Shown: positions 37,349 through 49,039 of the stretch, in pieces
Layout of the letters: each line of letters starts with the position of its first letter
Position numbering within the stretch: the first letter of the stretch is position 1
Origin: Monilinia fructicola
Taxonomy: Eukaryota > Ascomycota > Leotiomycetes > Helotiales > Sclerotiniaceae
Direction: 5' to 3'
NCBI GenBank assembly: GCA_008692225.1
Contig: VICG01000014.1
Span: 930,001-994,000, forward strand
DNA: 64,000 bases
Made by a program: the position numbers and the translations under genes
Notes under the pieces: model-generated
Database searches by the model: none
What the model saw: only the letters and a program-made list of their open reading frames with translations
Told to the model about the DNA's origin: nothing

Positions 37349-38284
37349 TCACAGCATCCCCATCACAGCACCAACAAAGATCAGGAATCCCGATGCCGAG
37401 AGAGGAAAGCCAGCACGCCAAAATTTGGATATTGGAAGCCGTGATCCTTGTGCTATTTCTCCTTCTCTTGGTACCGGAGCAGCTGGCCAGGGTGTGACTG
37501 TTGGCCCATTTGCTGGCCGAACGGAAGATGGTGATTTAAACGTGGGAATGCATTGATTCTTATAACATGTTGTCGAATTGGGGCAGCAACCCCCTCCCAG
37601 GTCATCTGGGCACTCAAAGTAGTTTGGCCTACATCTTGCATGATCTCTCAAGAGACGACAATTGGAGTGTGAAAATGTACCATTACAACAGTATATGCCA
37701 GATGTGGTGTGAGTTGTAGGCTGACAGACCATACCTTGAGGGCAGCAAATCTCCTATAGCAAGCGATATATATGGTCAGTCATGGAAAGAAACGGAAAGT
37801 TCAAGGGAAGACCCACAGGATGAGCGTATGCCTCACAGCTGTTTTGCTGATCTCCACAGGTATAGTATGGTACATTGACTGGTGTTCTTGAATTCAGAGC
37901 GAATCTCGAATTATCAAATCCCAGCTGTCTCGTTGGCAGACATACTTGTGAAAAGTTCTGGAATTGGTCAGATCCTTCGAAGCTTCTCTGCTTCAACTTG
38001 AGCCAACCCTGCCCTCCCATATCATGATAATATACATGGGCACTACAGACAATTCCAATGATTATGATGATTACCAGCAGGCAGGCAAGATAACATAGCC
38101 ATGCTCGCCAACTTATTGACTCAACGCATGCCTCTATGCAGTATCTTGAGTTTGGACGTTGTTGTTCACAAGATCTTGGCTCAATTCGATCAGACCTCGA
38201 CTGAGAATCTACCGCCTCCAATAACGACGGGTCCTGGTGGGGTTGCAGGTGTACTTGTTGCGGTTCCTGTGGAAGTATTGACAT
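37349..38284 (-). CDS. Cysteine-rich single-pass membrane protein
   Basis: Two exons (37817-38284 and 37349-37753, intron of 63 nt with GTGGGT/CTATAG) give 290 aa. Residues about 1-55 are hydrophilic and Gln/Arg-rich. A strong membrane segment (LCYLACLLVIIIIIGIVCS) follows at about 62-80. The remainder is a Cys-rich extracytoplasmic part: CGDQQNSCEAYAHPEICCPQ, MVCQPT, IYCCNGTFSHSNC, CPDDLGGGCCPNSTTC and NQC, which looks like a repeated disulfide module with N-glycosylation sites. It ends with Pro-rich sequence and a hydrophobic tail (FPLSASGFLIFVGAVMGML) that could be a second membrane segment or GPI signal. I know similar fungal hypothetical proteins but no function. Confidence 0.75.
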
Positions 38285-39584
38285 CGAGATGATAATGGGT
38301 TAAATATACACGAATGACTTGAAATAGGAGCATTAAAGCAAATGAAGGTTGAATCCAGCGTTGTAATAGGACATGAGGTGACATCTGGTTACGATAGTAA
38401 AGAGAATTATGTAGGATGGAATGATGATTAAAGGTTGTGTGAGAGGTTTTCCCAACTATTGCTACGAAGTTCTCGACACTGCTACTGCCGACCTATTCAA
38501 GTAAGAAGAAACGGAAGGCATAAGGTATAGGTAGGATTGAACAGAAGGAACAATGATAATACTACCTAGTACTTACTGAATTTGCTATAATAACCTTGGG
38601 ATAGCCAACTGATCACAAGTGAGAACACTCGATTGGACTCACCAATACACACTTCACAACGATGTATGGCTGTCAATGTATCGTGAGACCAGCTTTACAT
38701 GAGATTGATTGTCCTCCTCTTGACCACTGCTCGGCAAGGCCACATGGTGAAGCTCTAGAGTTTCATTAGCATAGATAGATAGAATACATAGAACAGATAC
38801 CACCCAGGTATTATGTAGAAGAAAGTTCAACAGTTGATCCTGCGATATGAACATACAGACTGATTGGTAGACTGCAAACGTAAATTGCAAGGCCAACGAG
38901 GTTCGGGCCATCTCAATCGATATTGATACTTTTGACCAGTCCACCAACTGATTTACAGAGTAGACTTCATGGGTTGTGTGCTTACTAATCGTGAATCCTC
39001 TCTTGGGGATCTTCTGGGTTTGAGACCTTCGAAGCTGTAGTTAGTTCTGCAAGCCCACAAGGATGGGAAACACGACGAATAGGATGGCTTTGTTTGGGTG
39101 TAACATCATTCCAAGGTTATTAGTTCTATAGGTACTTCCAGATTCCAAGGTGTATTTAGCCGTCTACACAACCCTTATTGACTGTACAATGGTAACCGAG
39201 CCGGAGAACTAATGTTTGAAAATTGAAGATATACTCTTTTTGTATACACTATAGGCAGAGTTTATCGACATCATCACATGTTAGTTCTATTACAGTATGA
39301 TTTTAGTCTTTTCTAAATCATGGAGATAAAGATGGAGAAACCCCATTTTACCCCTATTTGCTCCACCGACATCCGCCAATCATAATCATGTGTCTTGTAC
39401 CTCGGCATCCGGGCCCTTAGGGTTAGGATTTCCATCTCTATGAGGTATCTGGAACCTAACTATTGATCAATAAATATACTTTTGAAACAATTGTTGACCG
39501 AGGGCCGAATCCATTGAACAAAAAGGCCTCTTGTACCCTTTCCAATCTATCATCATAATCTCTTCTCCATATCAATCCTTCAAA
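38285..39584. other. Divergent spacer, about 1.3 kb
   Basis: Lies between the minus-strand Cys-rich gene and plus-strand acyl-CoA oxidase and so probably holds both promoters. No gene seen; the minus frame at 38654-38947 has no support. Confidence 0.5.
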
Positions 39585-41731
39585 ATGTCACCTCCACAAT
39601 GGGTCAAAGATTTGAAGCCGTCTGGTCCCCAAGGTACCGAGCTCATCAAGGCGGAAAGAGAGAAGTCTAACATAAATGTCGAGAAGCTCTCGAACTTTTT
39701 GTTCACAAAAGAAGTACTGGAGCGTCAGGAACGTATATTGAAGATTCTCCAAGCCGACAAAGTATTTGACAAATCAAACAACTACTTCGATGGCCGAGTG
39801 GATAGATTCAAGACTTCCCTAGCAAGGGCGAAGAGACTTCGCCAACTACATGTCAAACACAACTGGAGCCAAGAAGAATATCACGTCGCCAATGAGCTCA
39901 TCAGTGAACCAACTCCTTATGGGTTACACGCAACCATGTATCTGGTGAGTTAGTTCATGTTCTGTATATATCCTTCATGCTAACCAAGATTCAGACCACC
40001 TTACGTGGCCAAGGTACACCCGAACAACACAAGTTATTTCTCGAACCTGCAGAGAATTACAAGGCTATTGGATGTTATGCACAAACAGAGTTAGGACACG
40101 GATCGAATGTCAGGGGCTTAGAGACAACTGCTACATGGAATCCGGAAGACAAGACATTCATCCTTCACTCGCCACATCTTACAGCGTCAAAATGGTGGAT
40201 TGGATCTCTAGGAAGGACTGCGAATCATGCTGTAGTGATGGCACAACTCATTATTGCGGGCAAATCGTATGGCCCACATCCTTTCGTTCTCCAGATCAGA
40301 GATATGAAAACTCATGAGCCCCTGGAGGGCGTTTATGTTGGTGATATTGGACCAAAATTCGGCTACAATACAATGGATAACGGATTCCTCCTGTTGAACC
40401 ATGTCAAGATTCCCCATATCAATATGCTGGCCAAGTTTTCTAGAGTTGACCCTGAAACCAACAAATACGTCAAGCCATCATCACCATCATTGATTTATGG
40501 TACTCTGACTTGGGTCCGATCAACCATCGTCCTCCAATCTGGTGGCGTTTTGGCTCGGGGTGTGACCATCGCAACAAGATATGCCGCTGTCAGACGGCAA
40601 TTTCAAGACCGTGATTCTGGGCCTGATGCAGCTGAGGAAAACCAAGTTATCAACTACACAATGGTACAGTATCGATTATTGCCGTTGCTTGCAGCCACAT
40701 TCGCTTTGCACTTTACAGGAAAGGCGATGATGGGACTGTATCAAGATAACCAGAAGAGGATGCAACAAAGTTCGGCAAATGTCACTGATAGCAATAGGGG
40801 TGCCGGACCCGAGGAACTCAACTCTGGTAGCGATTTGCTAGCAGATTTGCATGCTACATCATGCGGTCTCAAAGCCCTTGGAAGCACAACTGCTGCTGAA
40901 GGCCTTGAAGTCTGCCGAAGAGCATGTGGTGGTCACGGGTACTCAAACTTTAGTGGTATCGGCACTTGGTATGCTGATTACCTCCCAACTACAACCTGGG
41001 AGGGAGATAACTACATGCTCACGCAGCAAGTAGCTCGATATCTACTCAAATCCGCTCGAGCCGTGTTGAAAGGAAATGCTCCCAACAACGACACGACGAA
41101 AATATTCACAACCTTCCTCCAAAAGCAAGACATGGGTGCTGCTCATGACGTTCTTGGCTCGGATAGTGATATTGTCGCCGCTTTCGCATGGAGGACATCC
41201 TTTTTGACCTTCGAGGCCCTTAAACATCGTGATGCCGAAAAGGGATCATGGAACTCTCTTCTTGTTGATTTCTGGCGTCTCAGTACGGCTCATTCTCAAT
41301 ACCTTGTTGTGAAGAACTTCTACGATGCTCTCCAAAGTGAGTCGCTTCGTTACGAACTCGACGCTGAAACTATCGACGTACTCCACAAACTTTACCGTCT
41401 TTACGCTCTTCATACTCTTGAGAAGGAGGCATCGGAATTCTATTCCTCGGCTGCTGTCACCGTGCGTCAAATTCAATTGGCGAGAACAAAGAGTGTGATG
41501 AAGTTACTTGGGGAGATTAGACCACACGCATTACGTCTTGTCGATGCATGGGCATTCCCCGATTGGCAACTTGATTCGTCGCTGGGGAGAAAGGATGGTA
41601 AGGTCTATGAGGACATGTTTTACAGAGCTAGTCAGTTGAATCCGCTTAACGGATTGACAGTTGACCCGTACGCGGACAACGATAATATCATCAAGAACGA
41701 TCAGACAGAGAGGTTTAGAAGTAAGTTGTGA
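39585..41731 (+). CDS. Peroxisomal acyl-CoA oxidase
   Basis: Catalyses the first, FAD-dependent and H2O2-producing step of peroxisomal fatty-acid beta-oxidation. ATG at 39585 (MSPPQWVKDLKPSGP) follows a pyrimidine-rich leader; exons 39585-39944 and 39995-41731 flank a 50-nt intron (GTGAGT/TTCAG, CTAAC branch) and give 698 aa. Family motifs: CYAQTELGHGSNVRGLETTA (FAD/substrate-binding), SKWWIGSLGRTANHAVVMAQ, LSIYGTLTWVRSTIV-like helix, YAAVRRQF, CRRACGGHGYSNFSGIG and the TTWEGDNYMLTQQVARYL segment around the catalytic Glu. The C-terminus is SKL, a perfect type-1 peroxisomal targeting signal. Length is that of fungal and mammalian enzymes. No defects. Chain-length preference cannot be read from the sequence. 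Confidence 0.96.
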
Positions 41732-42609
41732 TGGGGAGGAAGGTGTCTGTATTATGTATTATGGTGTGGCTTTTTGTTTATGGCTATGGTTAGATATAAA
41801 GCGTCAAGCGTTATTTATATGGGTAGAGGGTTAGACTAGTAGATTTAGAGTAGAATTACAGTCCTCGTCACGTCGATGAGTAACATGTGTACCTTGGCTC
41901 ACCTCGCTGATGGTGAATTCAAAGACTTCCGGAAATCGGTTCTCGACTGTGAAAGTAATGAATAATTAGGCAGTATGAATCCCAAGCTTCATCAGCTTCT
42001 TCTAGTAAATCAAGGAACCGCAACTTCCACACTGATATCATTGACTTTGCATTGTAAAATCTAGTCAGTACCGTGAGGAAGTTTGCGTCTGATACGAGTA
42101 GTCTGAACCATTTTTCAATTCGCATACCAAGAACCGTATGTTTGAGTTGGATGTGAGCTTTGATAGAAACACCTCTGGTGCCCATGTAGATATCTAGCAA
42201 TTCGTTCGAAGGTTCATTCGTCCAGATGTACACGTGATGATCTGTCTTCCCATTGCATGTAGTCAAAACTGCGAATTTACACATGGGAAAAGTAGATTGA
42301 GGCAGATAGTAACGCCCAGTACGGGGACAAACATTCGATATCCTCATATGTATGAAAATAAGGTGTGCGAAAACGGTATTTGTATCAAAAATCGACGCAT
42401 CAGAACGAGGGTCAAGGAGATGAATGTTGTCACAATTCGGCCAGTAGATTCCCAGTAATGAATTTGTATTTTTGACCAGTAACTGATTATACAAGCTTGG
42501 TTTCTTTCCTACCCTCGAAGTGTAGGTTCTTTCTTCTGTAATTCAGCGCTGATCGCCATCACACAGTTAAGGTGTAGCGTCTGCCAATGTATCCCATCCA
42601 ACGCAGCTC
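41732..42609. other. Intergenic between converging genes, with a doubtful ORF
   Basis: Aside from the tentative minus-strand frame at 41919-42347, nothing is seen. Confidence 0.4.
41919..42347 (-). CDS. Doubtful hypothetical protein, about 142 aa
   Basis: The frame stays open from 42494 but the first ATG is at 42347 (MRISNVCPRTGRYYLP). It encodes CKFAVLTTCNGKTDHHVYIW, IEKWFRLLVSDANFLTVLTR and LRFLDLLEEADEAWDSYCL, with amino-acid composition like a real protein and no low complexity. There are no recognisable domains, no introns and no clear leader. It lies 115 bases... downstream of the acyl-CoA oxidase 3' region on the opposite strand, so it may be antisense or chance. Confidence 0.3.
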   Translation of the reverse strand: MRISNVCPRTGRYYLPQSTFPMCKFAVLTTCNGKTDHHVYIWTNEPSNELLDIYMGTRGVSIKAHIQLKHTVLGMRIEKWFRLLVSDANFLTVLTRFYNAKSMISVWKLRFLDLLEEADEAWDSYCLIIHYFHSREPISGSL

Positions 42610-43053
42610 TTAGATTTGGAGTCTCTCAACCTTGTCCTTCAAGCTTCTGATTTGACCCATCAAGTCGGAAGCCTCGTTGGTGGTAATGCTGGCAGCAATA
42701 ACGGCTCTGCTGACACCACAGGCACGTCCCAAAGCAGTCTTGGATGGTACATAAACGTAAGGGGTGTTCTTATCTTCGCAGAGAAGTGGGAGATGGAGGA
42801 GAATGGCCAATGGGGCGGTATCAGCGGCGAGGATAACAATTTCACTGATTCCACGGTTGAGGGTCTTGGTGGTCTCGTTGGCTCCCTTCTTCAATTGACG
42901 GTAATGTTGAGCTTGTTGAACAAGGTCAAGAATCTCTTGGGAAAGAGTGCTGTCGGCTATAAAGTAACAAGTTACTAAAGATCAAGTCCCAAGAGTATAG
43001 TCAAGATTCTTACCAACGGGCCAAGCAGCGGACTCGTTTTGTTCCTCAGCCAT
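42610..43053 (-). CDS. SNU13: Snu13 / 15.5K, L7Ae-family RNA-binding protein
   Basis: Snu13 binds kink-turns in U4 snRNA and box C/D snoRNAs and so serves both splicing and rRNA modification. Exons 43014-43053 and 42610-42956 are separated by a 57-nt intron (GTAAGA/TATAG) and encode 128 aa, the family length. It starts [13 protein letters not shown] and contains [20 protein letters not shown] (the RNA-binding L7Ae signature), [20 protein letters not shown] and [18 protein letters not shown], ending KDKVERLQI. Divergent from VMA3, with 520 bases between the starts. No defects. Confidence 0.96.
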
Positions 43054-43365
43054 TGTAAAGGTGGTTTGGAATTGAGTTAACTATCGACGGGAAGTTAGAA
43101 TTTGACATCTCATTGAAGGCTTTGCGATCAGTAGAATTGGATGGGAGATAGTACATACGTTTTGTTAAGGGATGTACTGGGAAAATAAAAATTCCTTATG
43201 AAATACTCTATCAGGGTTCCTTGCGTTGGCTCGCCCTGTGGGTTGACTTGCAAAAGATTGGGAGTTGATGAAATAAAATCTTCTGGTTGGATTTTTTCTA
43301 TGAAGAGATTAATCTTTATCGGCCAAGCCATCTTCGCTTAAGCGTTACGCGCTAATCCATAATTT

Positions 43366-43371
43366 GATTGG
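43366..43371 (-). promoter_or_regulatory. CCAAT box between SNU13 and VMA3
   Basis: GATTGG on the plus strand (CCAATC on minus) lies in the shared divergent promoter, about 200 bases before the VMA3 start. It is a typical site for the HAP/CCAAT-binding complex; assignment rests on the motif and position only. Confidence 0.35.
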
Positions 43372-43572
43372 TCGAAAAGCTAAGCTTGCCAGAGAAGCCT
43401 CATCAAGAAACAACTCGTACAAACCACATTGAAACCACTGATTATCATCCATCCATCAACTCTACGAGCTCAACTTCTCATCAACCAAATTCTTCAATCG
43501 TTTCTTTAAGAGCTTCCTTGAGATTCATATAATTTCACAAATTCAAGCAACTACTTCTTCAATACCGCCAAA

Positions 43573-44414
43573 ATGACTGATCTCTGGTATGTTAAACCAT
43601 CATCCCCTTGACGCCTCCGGCTCCTACCTGCCTCGCTCTAGAGATAACAATCTCAATGAACTTGGTCCTAATATACATTACCACTATTATTATTATACTT
43701 CGATCCAAGTACTGACAGTAATGATGATAGTCCCGTATATGCCGTTAGTTCTCCCCAAGTGCCAACGTCGATGTCTTACCCAACGACCCGTTGATTCAAT
43801 ATCCAACGACAACAATCTCTATCGATATCAAAACATCAAACTAATTAATGTATAGCCATTCTTCGGTGCCATGGGCTGCACATCTGCCATCGTCTTCACT
43901 TGTTTCGGTGCCGCATATGGAACTGCCAAGTCTGGTGTCGGTATTTGCGCAATGGGTGTTCTCAGACCGGATTTGATCGTCAAGAGTGAGCTACATCAAT
44001 TAGGTATCTAAGAGCACGACTAATGTGCCATGCAGACATTGTTCCAGTCATTATGGCTGGTATCATTGGTATTTACGGACTCGTTGTATCAGTTTTGATT
44101 TCCGATGGACTTAGACAAAACCTCGCATTATATACTGGTTTCATTCAACTTGGTGCTGGTCTCAGTGTCGGTCTTGCTGGTTTGGCTGCTGGTTTCGCTA
44201 TTGGTATTGTTGGTGATGCAGGTGTAAGAGGAACAGCACAGCAACCACGTCTTTTCGTCGGAATGATTCTTATTTTGATTTTCGCCGAAGTTTTGGGTAA
44301 GAATTGATGATGTCGTTGTGGTATGAACGGGAACTTACATAATTGACAGGTCTATACGGATTGATTGTTGCTCTTCTCATGAACTCTAAGGCATCTTTGG
44401 ATGTTTCTTGCTAA
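43573..44414 (+). CDS. VMA3: V-type ATPase proteolipid subunit c (Vma3)
   Basis: Forms the rotor ring of the vacuolar proton pump. Five exons: 43573-43586, 43731-43743, 43856-43985, 44036-44296, 44350-44414 (483 nt, 160 aa, the exact family length). Exons 1 and 2 are only 14 and 13 nt; together with exon 3 they read [20 protein letters not shown]. Four hydrophobic helices follow, including [20 protein letters not shown] and [10 protein letters not shown]. Helix 4 has the proton-carrying Glu in [21 protein letters not shown] second glycine-rich repeat is [20 protein letters not shown]. It ends SKASLDVSC. All introns have good GT/AG sites. No defects. Confidence 0.97.
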
Positions 44415-45648
44415 ACGGATCACTTCCTACAGAGAGAGCCACCAGACAATATATGAACGCACATCTCTCTTCTGCGACGAACTGTGAATATATGAATGGC
44501 GGATAATGATGGCCTTCGGGGGTTGATTCGGGACGGAAGCCATGAATAGAACAATTTATGGCTAAAAATATGTGTATTGTTGCTGTTCTTCAAATTTCGG
44601 CGTTTCCGATAATGCATTAGAAGTAGAGAGATGGTGGTGGATGAGGGTCAAATTGGCCGTGTATGCTAGTAGTTTCTATTGTTGGTAGCAATCATATGAT
44701 ATTGGGTTTTTGATTTCGAAACAAAGAATCTAATACGCATATCCTTCCGAGGATTCTTGTTGGAAAATTTGACGCATTTTGATATAACACCAGAAAGCTT
44801 GAGGCGACTTGCAAGAATAATAAAGGTATTACAAAAAGTTGACCTGAACTGATAGCCAAAGTGTTACAATGTATTAGATCCCCTTGAAATGCTTACTATG
44901 GGTACATTGCACAATCCCAACAGTTTCGATCTCGTGAGCTATCTTGATCAACTTGAAATACCAAAATACCATGTACAGTAGTACCTTTCGGTTATCTCCT
45001 GGCAGTAGGTGTAGGTGTGTGTGTACCTGCACTTTTCCACTCTCCCGTCCGGTTATTCGGTAGTTCTAACCTTATTGCTAGAACTATTTACATTTGCCTG
45101 CGTCAGCAGAAGGTAATGTGAGAATCTAACAACATTGCTAAGTAGAGCAAGATACATACCTACCTGCCTACCTACCTGCCTACTTACCAATTCATCCTTG
45201 TCGGCAGGATGTTAACCACACACATCCTGCAGACATACCATTTCTCAATCAGATGGAAAGTACAGTTCTCGTACATGTGAAGGCAATTAATTATTTGTAC
45301 TGGTATCCTTCATATTTGCCTTTCTCAATTCCCGGGAAAGTATTCTTCCCCATCGGCCAGTTCACAACCCCACATGTCTGAGGGGTAGTAGTATGATGTA
45401 TCCATGGATACCTATATATATATACTAAGTGTATATATATATATACACACACACACAAGGTTGTAACTCTTCGCGGTTTTTCAAGGAAGGATTTCTACAG
45501 ATTTTGAATTAATGGTATGAAGTATCGTATCATTAATCCTATTTCTCTGCTCTCGTTCTCTCAATCGATCAAGCAAAACCTCCTCCATCGTTATCGGATT
45601 CCCACACAAGCACAAACAAAGCTCATCCATCAAACCTACCACTTCAAA
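44415..45648. other. Intergenic, about 1.2 kb
   Basis: 3' region of VMA3 then a spacer with CCTACCTGCCTACC repeats (about 45160-45185) and a TA/CA microsatellite (45411-45459). 45480-45648 is a CT/CA-rich leader of the next gene. Confidence 0.5.
45411..45459. repeat. TA/CA dinucleotide microsatellite
   Basis: (TA)n interrupted by CTAAGTG, then (TA)n and (CA)n. The TA arms could form a hairpin. Confidence 0.8.
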
Positions 45649-46488
45649 ATGCGTCTTCCCTACGCCGACCCCTCCTCCCCAAAGTTCTCCTCCCCCTCTG
45701 ACCGCGCGATAATCGAACGTGTTGAAGCCCGTCGCGCACCTCGTCCTCTGCAACCCCTAGACTTAACATTACTGCACAGCCCCCCTGTAGCAGATGGCTG
45801 GAACTCTTTTCTCGGGGCTGTCAGAACACAAACGGGGTTAGCCGATGATATTAGAGAGATTGCTATTTGTAGGGTGGCGATTTGTAATGGGGCTTGGTAT
45901 GAATGGGGACATCATGCACCCTTGGCGAAGAAGGGGGGAGTTAGTGATGAGGGGATGGAGGTACTTAAGCGGGAGAAGTGTGAGAGGAAGGGGAATGGAG
46001 ATGGCAATGGGGATTCAGAGGGGCTGAGTGGGAAACAGTGGGCAGTTATCAGGTACACGGATGAGATGACTAGGAACGTTAGAGTGCCGGAAGAGGTTTT
46101 CGAGGAGTTGAAGAAGTGGTTTGATGAGAAGGAGATTGTGGAGTTGACAGCTACGGTGAGTTAACCTTCGAATGGGGGGATTGTTTAGAATCTGGAGACT
46201 CGAAGGAAGATGAAAGGGGCTTGGAATTGGAAGCTATGGGCGACTCGAGGTTGGATCAAAGCGAAAGCTAACTATGAAATATAGGTCGCAGCGTACAATT
46301 GTGTAAGCAGATTTTTGGTGGCTTTAGATGGTAAGTCTTTTCATGCGCGTTGTATCTACTATATCATATCAATCAACTCTTCTCACCTGACTCATCAACT
46401 ATCATCTTTCTCTTACCTTCGTTTACTTACACACCCCATAGTTGGCGAAAGAAACAAACTGACCGGTCCCGACGATGTGGCTCATTAA
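45649..46488 (+). CDS. Carboxymuconolactone decarboxylase / AhpD-like protein
   Basis: The CMD/AhpD superfamily holds small alpha-helical decarboxylases and peroxidase-like proteins. ATG at 45649 (MRLPYADPSSPKFSSP). Exons 45649-46155, 46285-46330, 46442-46488 give 199 aa; the last two exons read VAAYNCVSRFLVALDVGERN and end DVAH. Conserved features are HSPPVADGWNSFLGAVRTQT, the IREIAICRVAICNGAWYEW helix and the following HHAPLAKKGGVSDEGMEVLK, then WAVIRYTDEMTRNVRV and FDEKEIVELTATVAAYN. The classic CxxC of AhpD is absent; CRVAIC has the cysteines spaced differently, so a peroxidase cycle is doubtful. Substrate unknown. Confidence 0.85.
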
Positions 46489-47304
46489 TTCGCCTATTAC
46501 TCGGAGCACTTCAATACCGACATAAGTTTTAGATGTACTCCAAATCTCGGGATTCATCTCTGAGAGATGTGTCAGCTATATAATGCAAAATGATAGAGTT
46601 CAAATCCCGCATGTGGTATCCAATCCCATCTCTGACATTAAACGAAGCCCTTCACGCCGCATGGAAGTTGGAAAATGCATCAAATTCTACATGTAGCAAG
46701 ATTTGGCGAAGATTGAATGAATAGGTTACCATGTCATCATGATGAGCGATAGTATACAAGACAACGCACCACATCCAACCCATCATATCAACGGATTTGC
46801 AACGGCGCAATGACAACGTGAGATCAAACTCGGATCTGTGCGAGGTCTCCTCGACTCGGGTTGCACAATCATCAACTATTTTTCCCATTTATTTAACGAT
46901 GAACTGATAGCCCATCATTTCGGATCCGAATACATTTCCCCGTTCAAATGATATCTCGTCCCATTGCCTCCACATTTTCGCTCACTGCAAAAAAGGCCAC
47001 AAACATCTCACACATGAAATAATTAGTATACTTTTCGCCATTCTTTCTTTAATCCTCTCATTAAGCAACCTATCTTCCCCTCCTCTTTCCGTTGCACCAT
47101 CCATCCATTAGATCTACAAGCATTCCCTTCCCCTCATTAAGCCCTTGACAATTGCTCCCTACAATTTCCCCACCATCTATTCATCCACCCTTCATTACAC
47201 ATCATCTTCGCCCGTCCAAAGCGTTGCTGACTATCTATTTCCCACGCACATTTCTGCACCTTCCTGCACATGTCTGCAGATTAAATTAGATTGGAGATAT
47301 GCAT
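46489..47304. other. Intergenic, about 0.8 kb
   Basis: No gene. The stretch at 46590-46610 resembling a tRNA T-loop has no matching acceptor stem. Confidence 0.5.
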
Positions 47305-47598
47305 TTACAGTTTACTAGCTGTCAATTTGATAGATTGCGTTGATGTACAGAGCATCATGCGCATGCACTGTAACGTAGCACAAACTACGGTAGCGGTCTT
47401 CTTCCAGCCGATTGCTTGTATGAGATTGTGTGGGTGATAGGGATGACATGGCAAATAGGCAGCGATGCCACCCGCACATTCAGTGAGGGGCGATTGGGAT
47501 TCCCCAGATTTGGAGATTAGCGGTTGGAGGGTGGAGAGGGTGGAGGTTCTGATGAGCTCTGGTCGTTTCACCACTTCATGTTGTATCTCGTGGGTCAT
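47305..47598 (-). CDS. Doubtful hypothetical protein, about 97 aa
   Basis: The frame from ATG 47598 reads MTHEIQHEVVKRPELIRTS, LISKSGESQSPLTECAGGIA and LPCHPYHPHNLIQAIGWKK. It continues open and coding-like upstream to about 47690 (NISEDPSSPSKVPNTIDQTE), where a CATCTAG could be an acceptor, so this may be the last exon of a longer gene. No family recognised. Confidence 0.33.
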   Translation of the reverse strand: MTHEIQHEVVKRPELIRTSTLSTLQPLISKSGESQSPLTECAGGIAAYLPCHPYHPHNLIQAIGWKKTATVVCATLQCMRMMLCTSTQSIKLTASKL

Positions 47599-48742
47599 CG
47601 GGGTACTTTGTTCCGTTTGGTCTATAGTATTGGGGACTTTCGAAGGGCTCGACGGGTCTTCTGAAATGTTTTGGTGTTTGGGTCTAGATGCAGATGTTTG
47701 TCAGATACCTGTCATCTGCGCTCGTGCATGTTCGTGTTGTGATTGTGGAAGATGCGTAAAAGCAGCCCTGATATCCATTCACGTCACGTCACCCACGCCG
47801 CACCCCCCAAGGACCATCTATCTACTGTATGTCCAGAAAATCAACCCTTCGTTCCATTCGCACTCGCAGATATCGATCGGGGAGGCCAGGGTCTCCAAAC
47901 AAGCAACGGGAGCTGCCTAGAGTATGGTGATGACTGTGCTTGTCCTCATTTCCTTCCCGTGGGCTGGTTGCACATCTCGATATGTGGTTTGCGAGATCCC
48001 TTCTTGCAGACGTCTTTTAAGCCACTGTTACTGCACCCTGTACTTTCCCATTCCCTGACCCCATGCACTTCTTGAAGAAACAGGGGGAGAAATGAGAAGT
48101 CCTTCACGTCAAGGTTACGGCCCAGAGAATCTTTTGACTTATAGAACCATCTTGATACCGGTGTGCATCTTCTATATACACACACGCACTCCCAGTATTT
48201 TCTATCTAATGTAGCTCACACATAAAGTTATTTCTCTCTCCCGATCAGCGGTACATAATATTCGCATCTCCCCCCTGAAAAGGAAGTCCGATATCAGTTA
48301 GGTGCCAACAGCGGACTTCCAAGTTGAGGAGCGTGCATATTCGACACTCTGACACACTTGTATGTAAGCGACCAATTCCTGACAAAGATGACAAAAGCCA
48401 CGACTCGCATTTCCTGAGATAAGGAATAAGAAATCGTTATCCGCCTGCATCTACAGCATCTGCAACAAGCTGGATCTGGGCGAGGGGAGACAAACTAGTG
48501 TGTTTGCAGAAATTTCTCGGGTTTGATTCACGTACTCTGCTCGCTCGCCAAGGACAATAACATGGGGATGGCGCATCGAGCGCTACGGAAACTAAACGGA
48601 CTAGGGCTATGGTCAAGTCGATCGTCGATCGAGGCACCGGAGACCTAGAACTGGTCGTTGAGTAAGACTACTCTTCTTGGCTCGTGATGGACCCCTCTTT
48701 TTACAGTATGCTCGACACAGTACTATCGATACCTTGCACATG
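47599..48742. other. Spacer between two doubtful minus-strand frames
   Basis: No convincing coding sequence on either strand. Confidence 0.4.
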
Positions 48743-49039
48743 CTACTCTTGCCGGCAGCGGAGCCGTAGACGAGAGCCACGAACGGGGTCACCGACGCCC
48801 CTCTTTCTGGGCCTTGGGCTCAGCTCCCAAAGTGGGTGCATGATAAGCTCCTGTCGCCAGGATATGCGATGGAAATGCTTTCCGTCGCACTGGGAATATG
48901 CATAGCATCGTATCAAACACTCAAGAAGACATCGCCCACGCACCGTTTTCGGCTTGCGCAACGGCTTGGGCGAAGGTGGCTGGAGAGCAGATTCTATATC
49001 TTGGACCCCAGAAGCTGATTCCGCTGTGGATGTGCGCAT
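48743..49039 (-). CDS. Doubtful hypothetical protein or first exon
   Basis: ATG at 49039 opens MRTSTAESASGVQDIESALQ followed by PPSPKPLRKPKTVRGRCLLE. The first 45 residues look like a genuine disordered N-terminus; the rest is Arg/Cys-rich and less convincing. It could be a first exon of the same gene as 47305-47598. Confidence 0.25.
   Translation of the reverse strand: MRTSTAESASGVQDIESALQPPSPKPLRKPKTVRGRCLLECLIRCYAYSQCDGKHFHRISWRQELIMHPLWELSPRPRKRGVGDPVRGSRLRLRCRQE

Noticed and set aside
39531..39584. Extended N-terminus of acyl-CoA oxidase
   Set aside because: Needs a TTG start; the ATG at 39585 has a good context after a pyrimidine-rich leader and gives the family N-terminus.
46560..46625. 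tRNA-like GTTCAAATCC T-loop
   Set aside because: No complementary acceptor or D-arm about 70 bases upstream.
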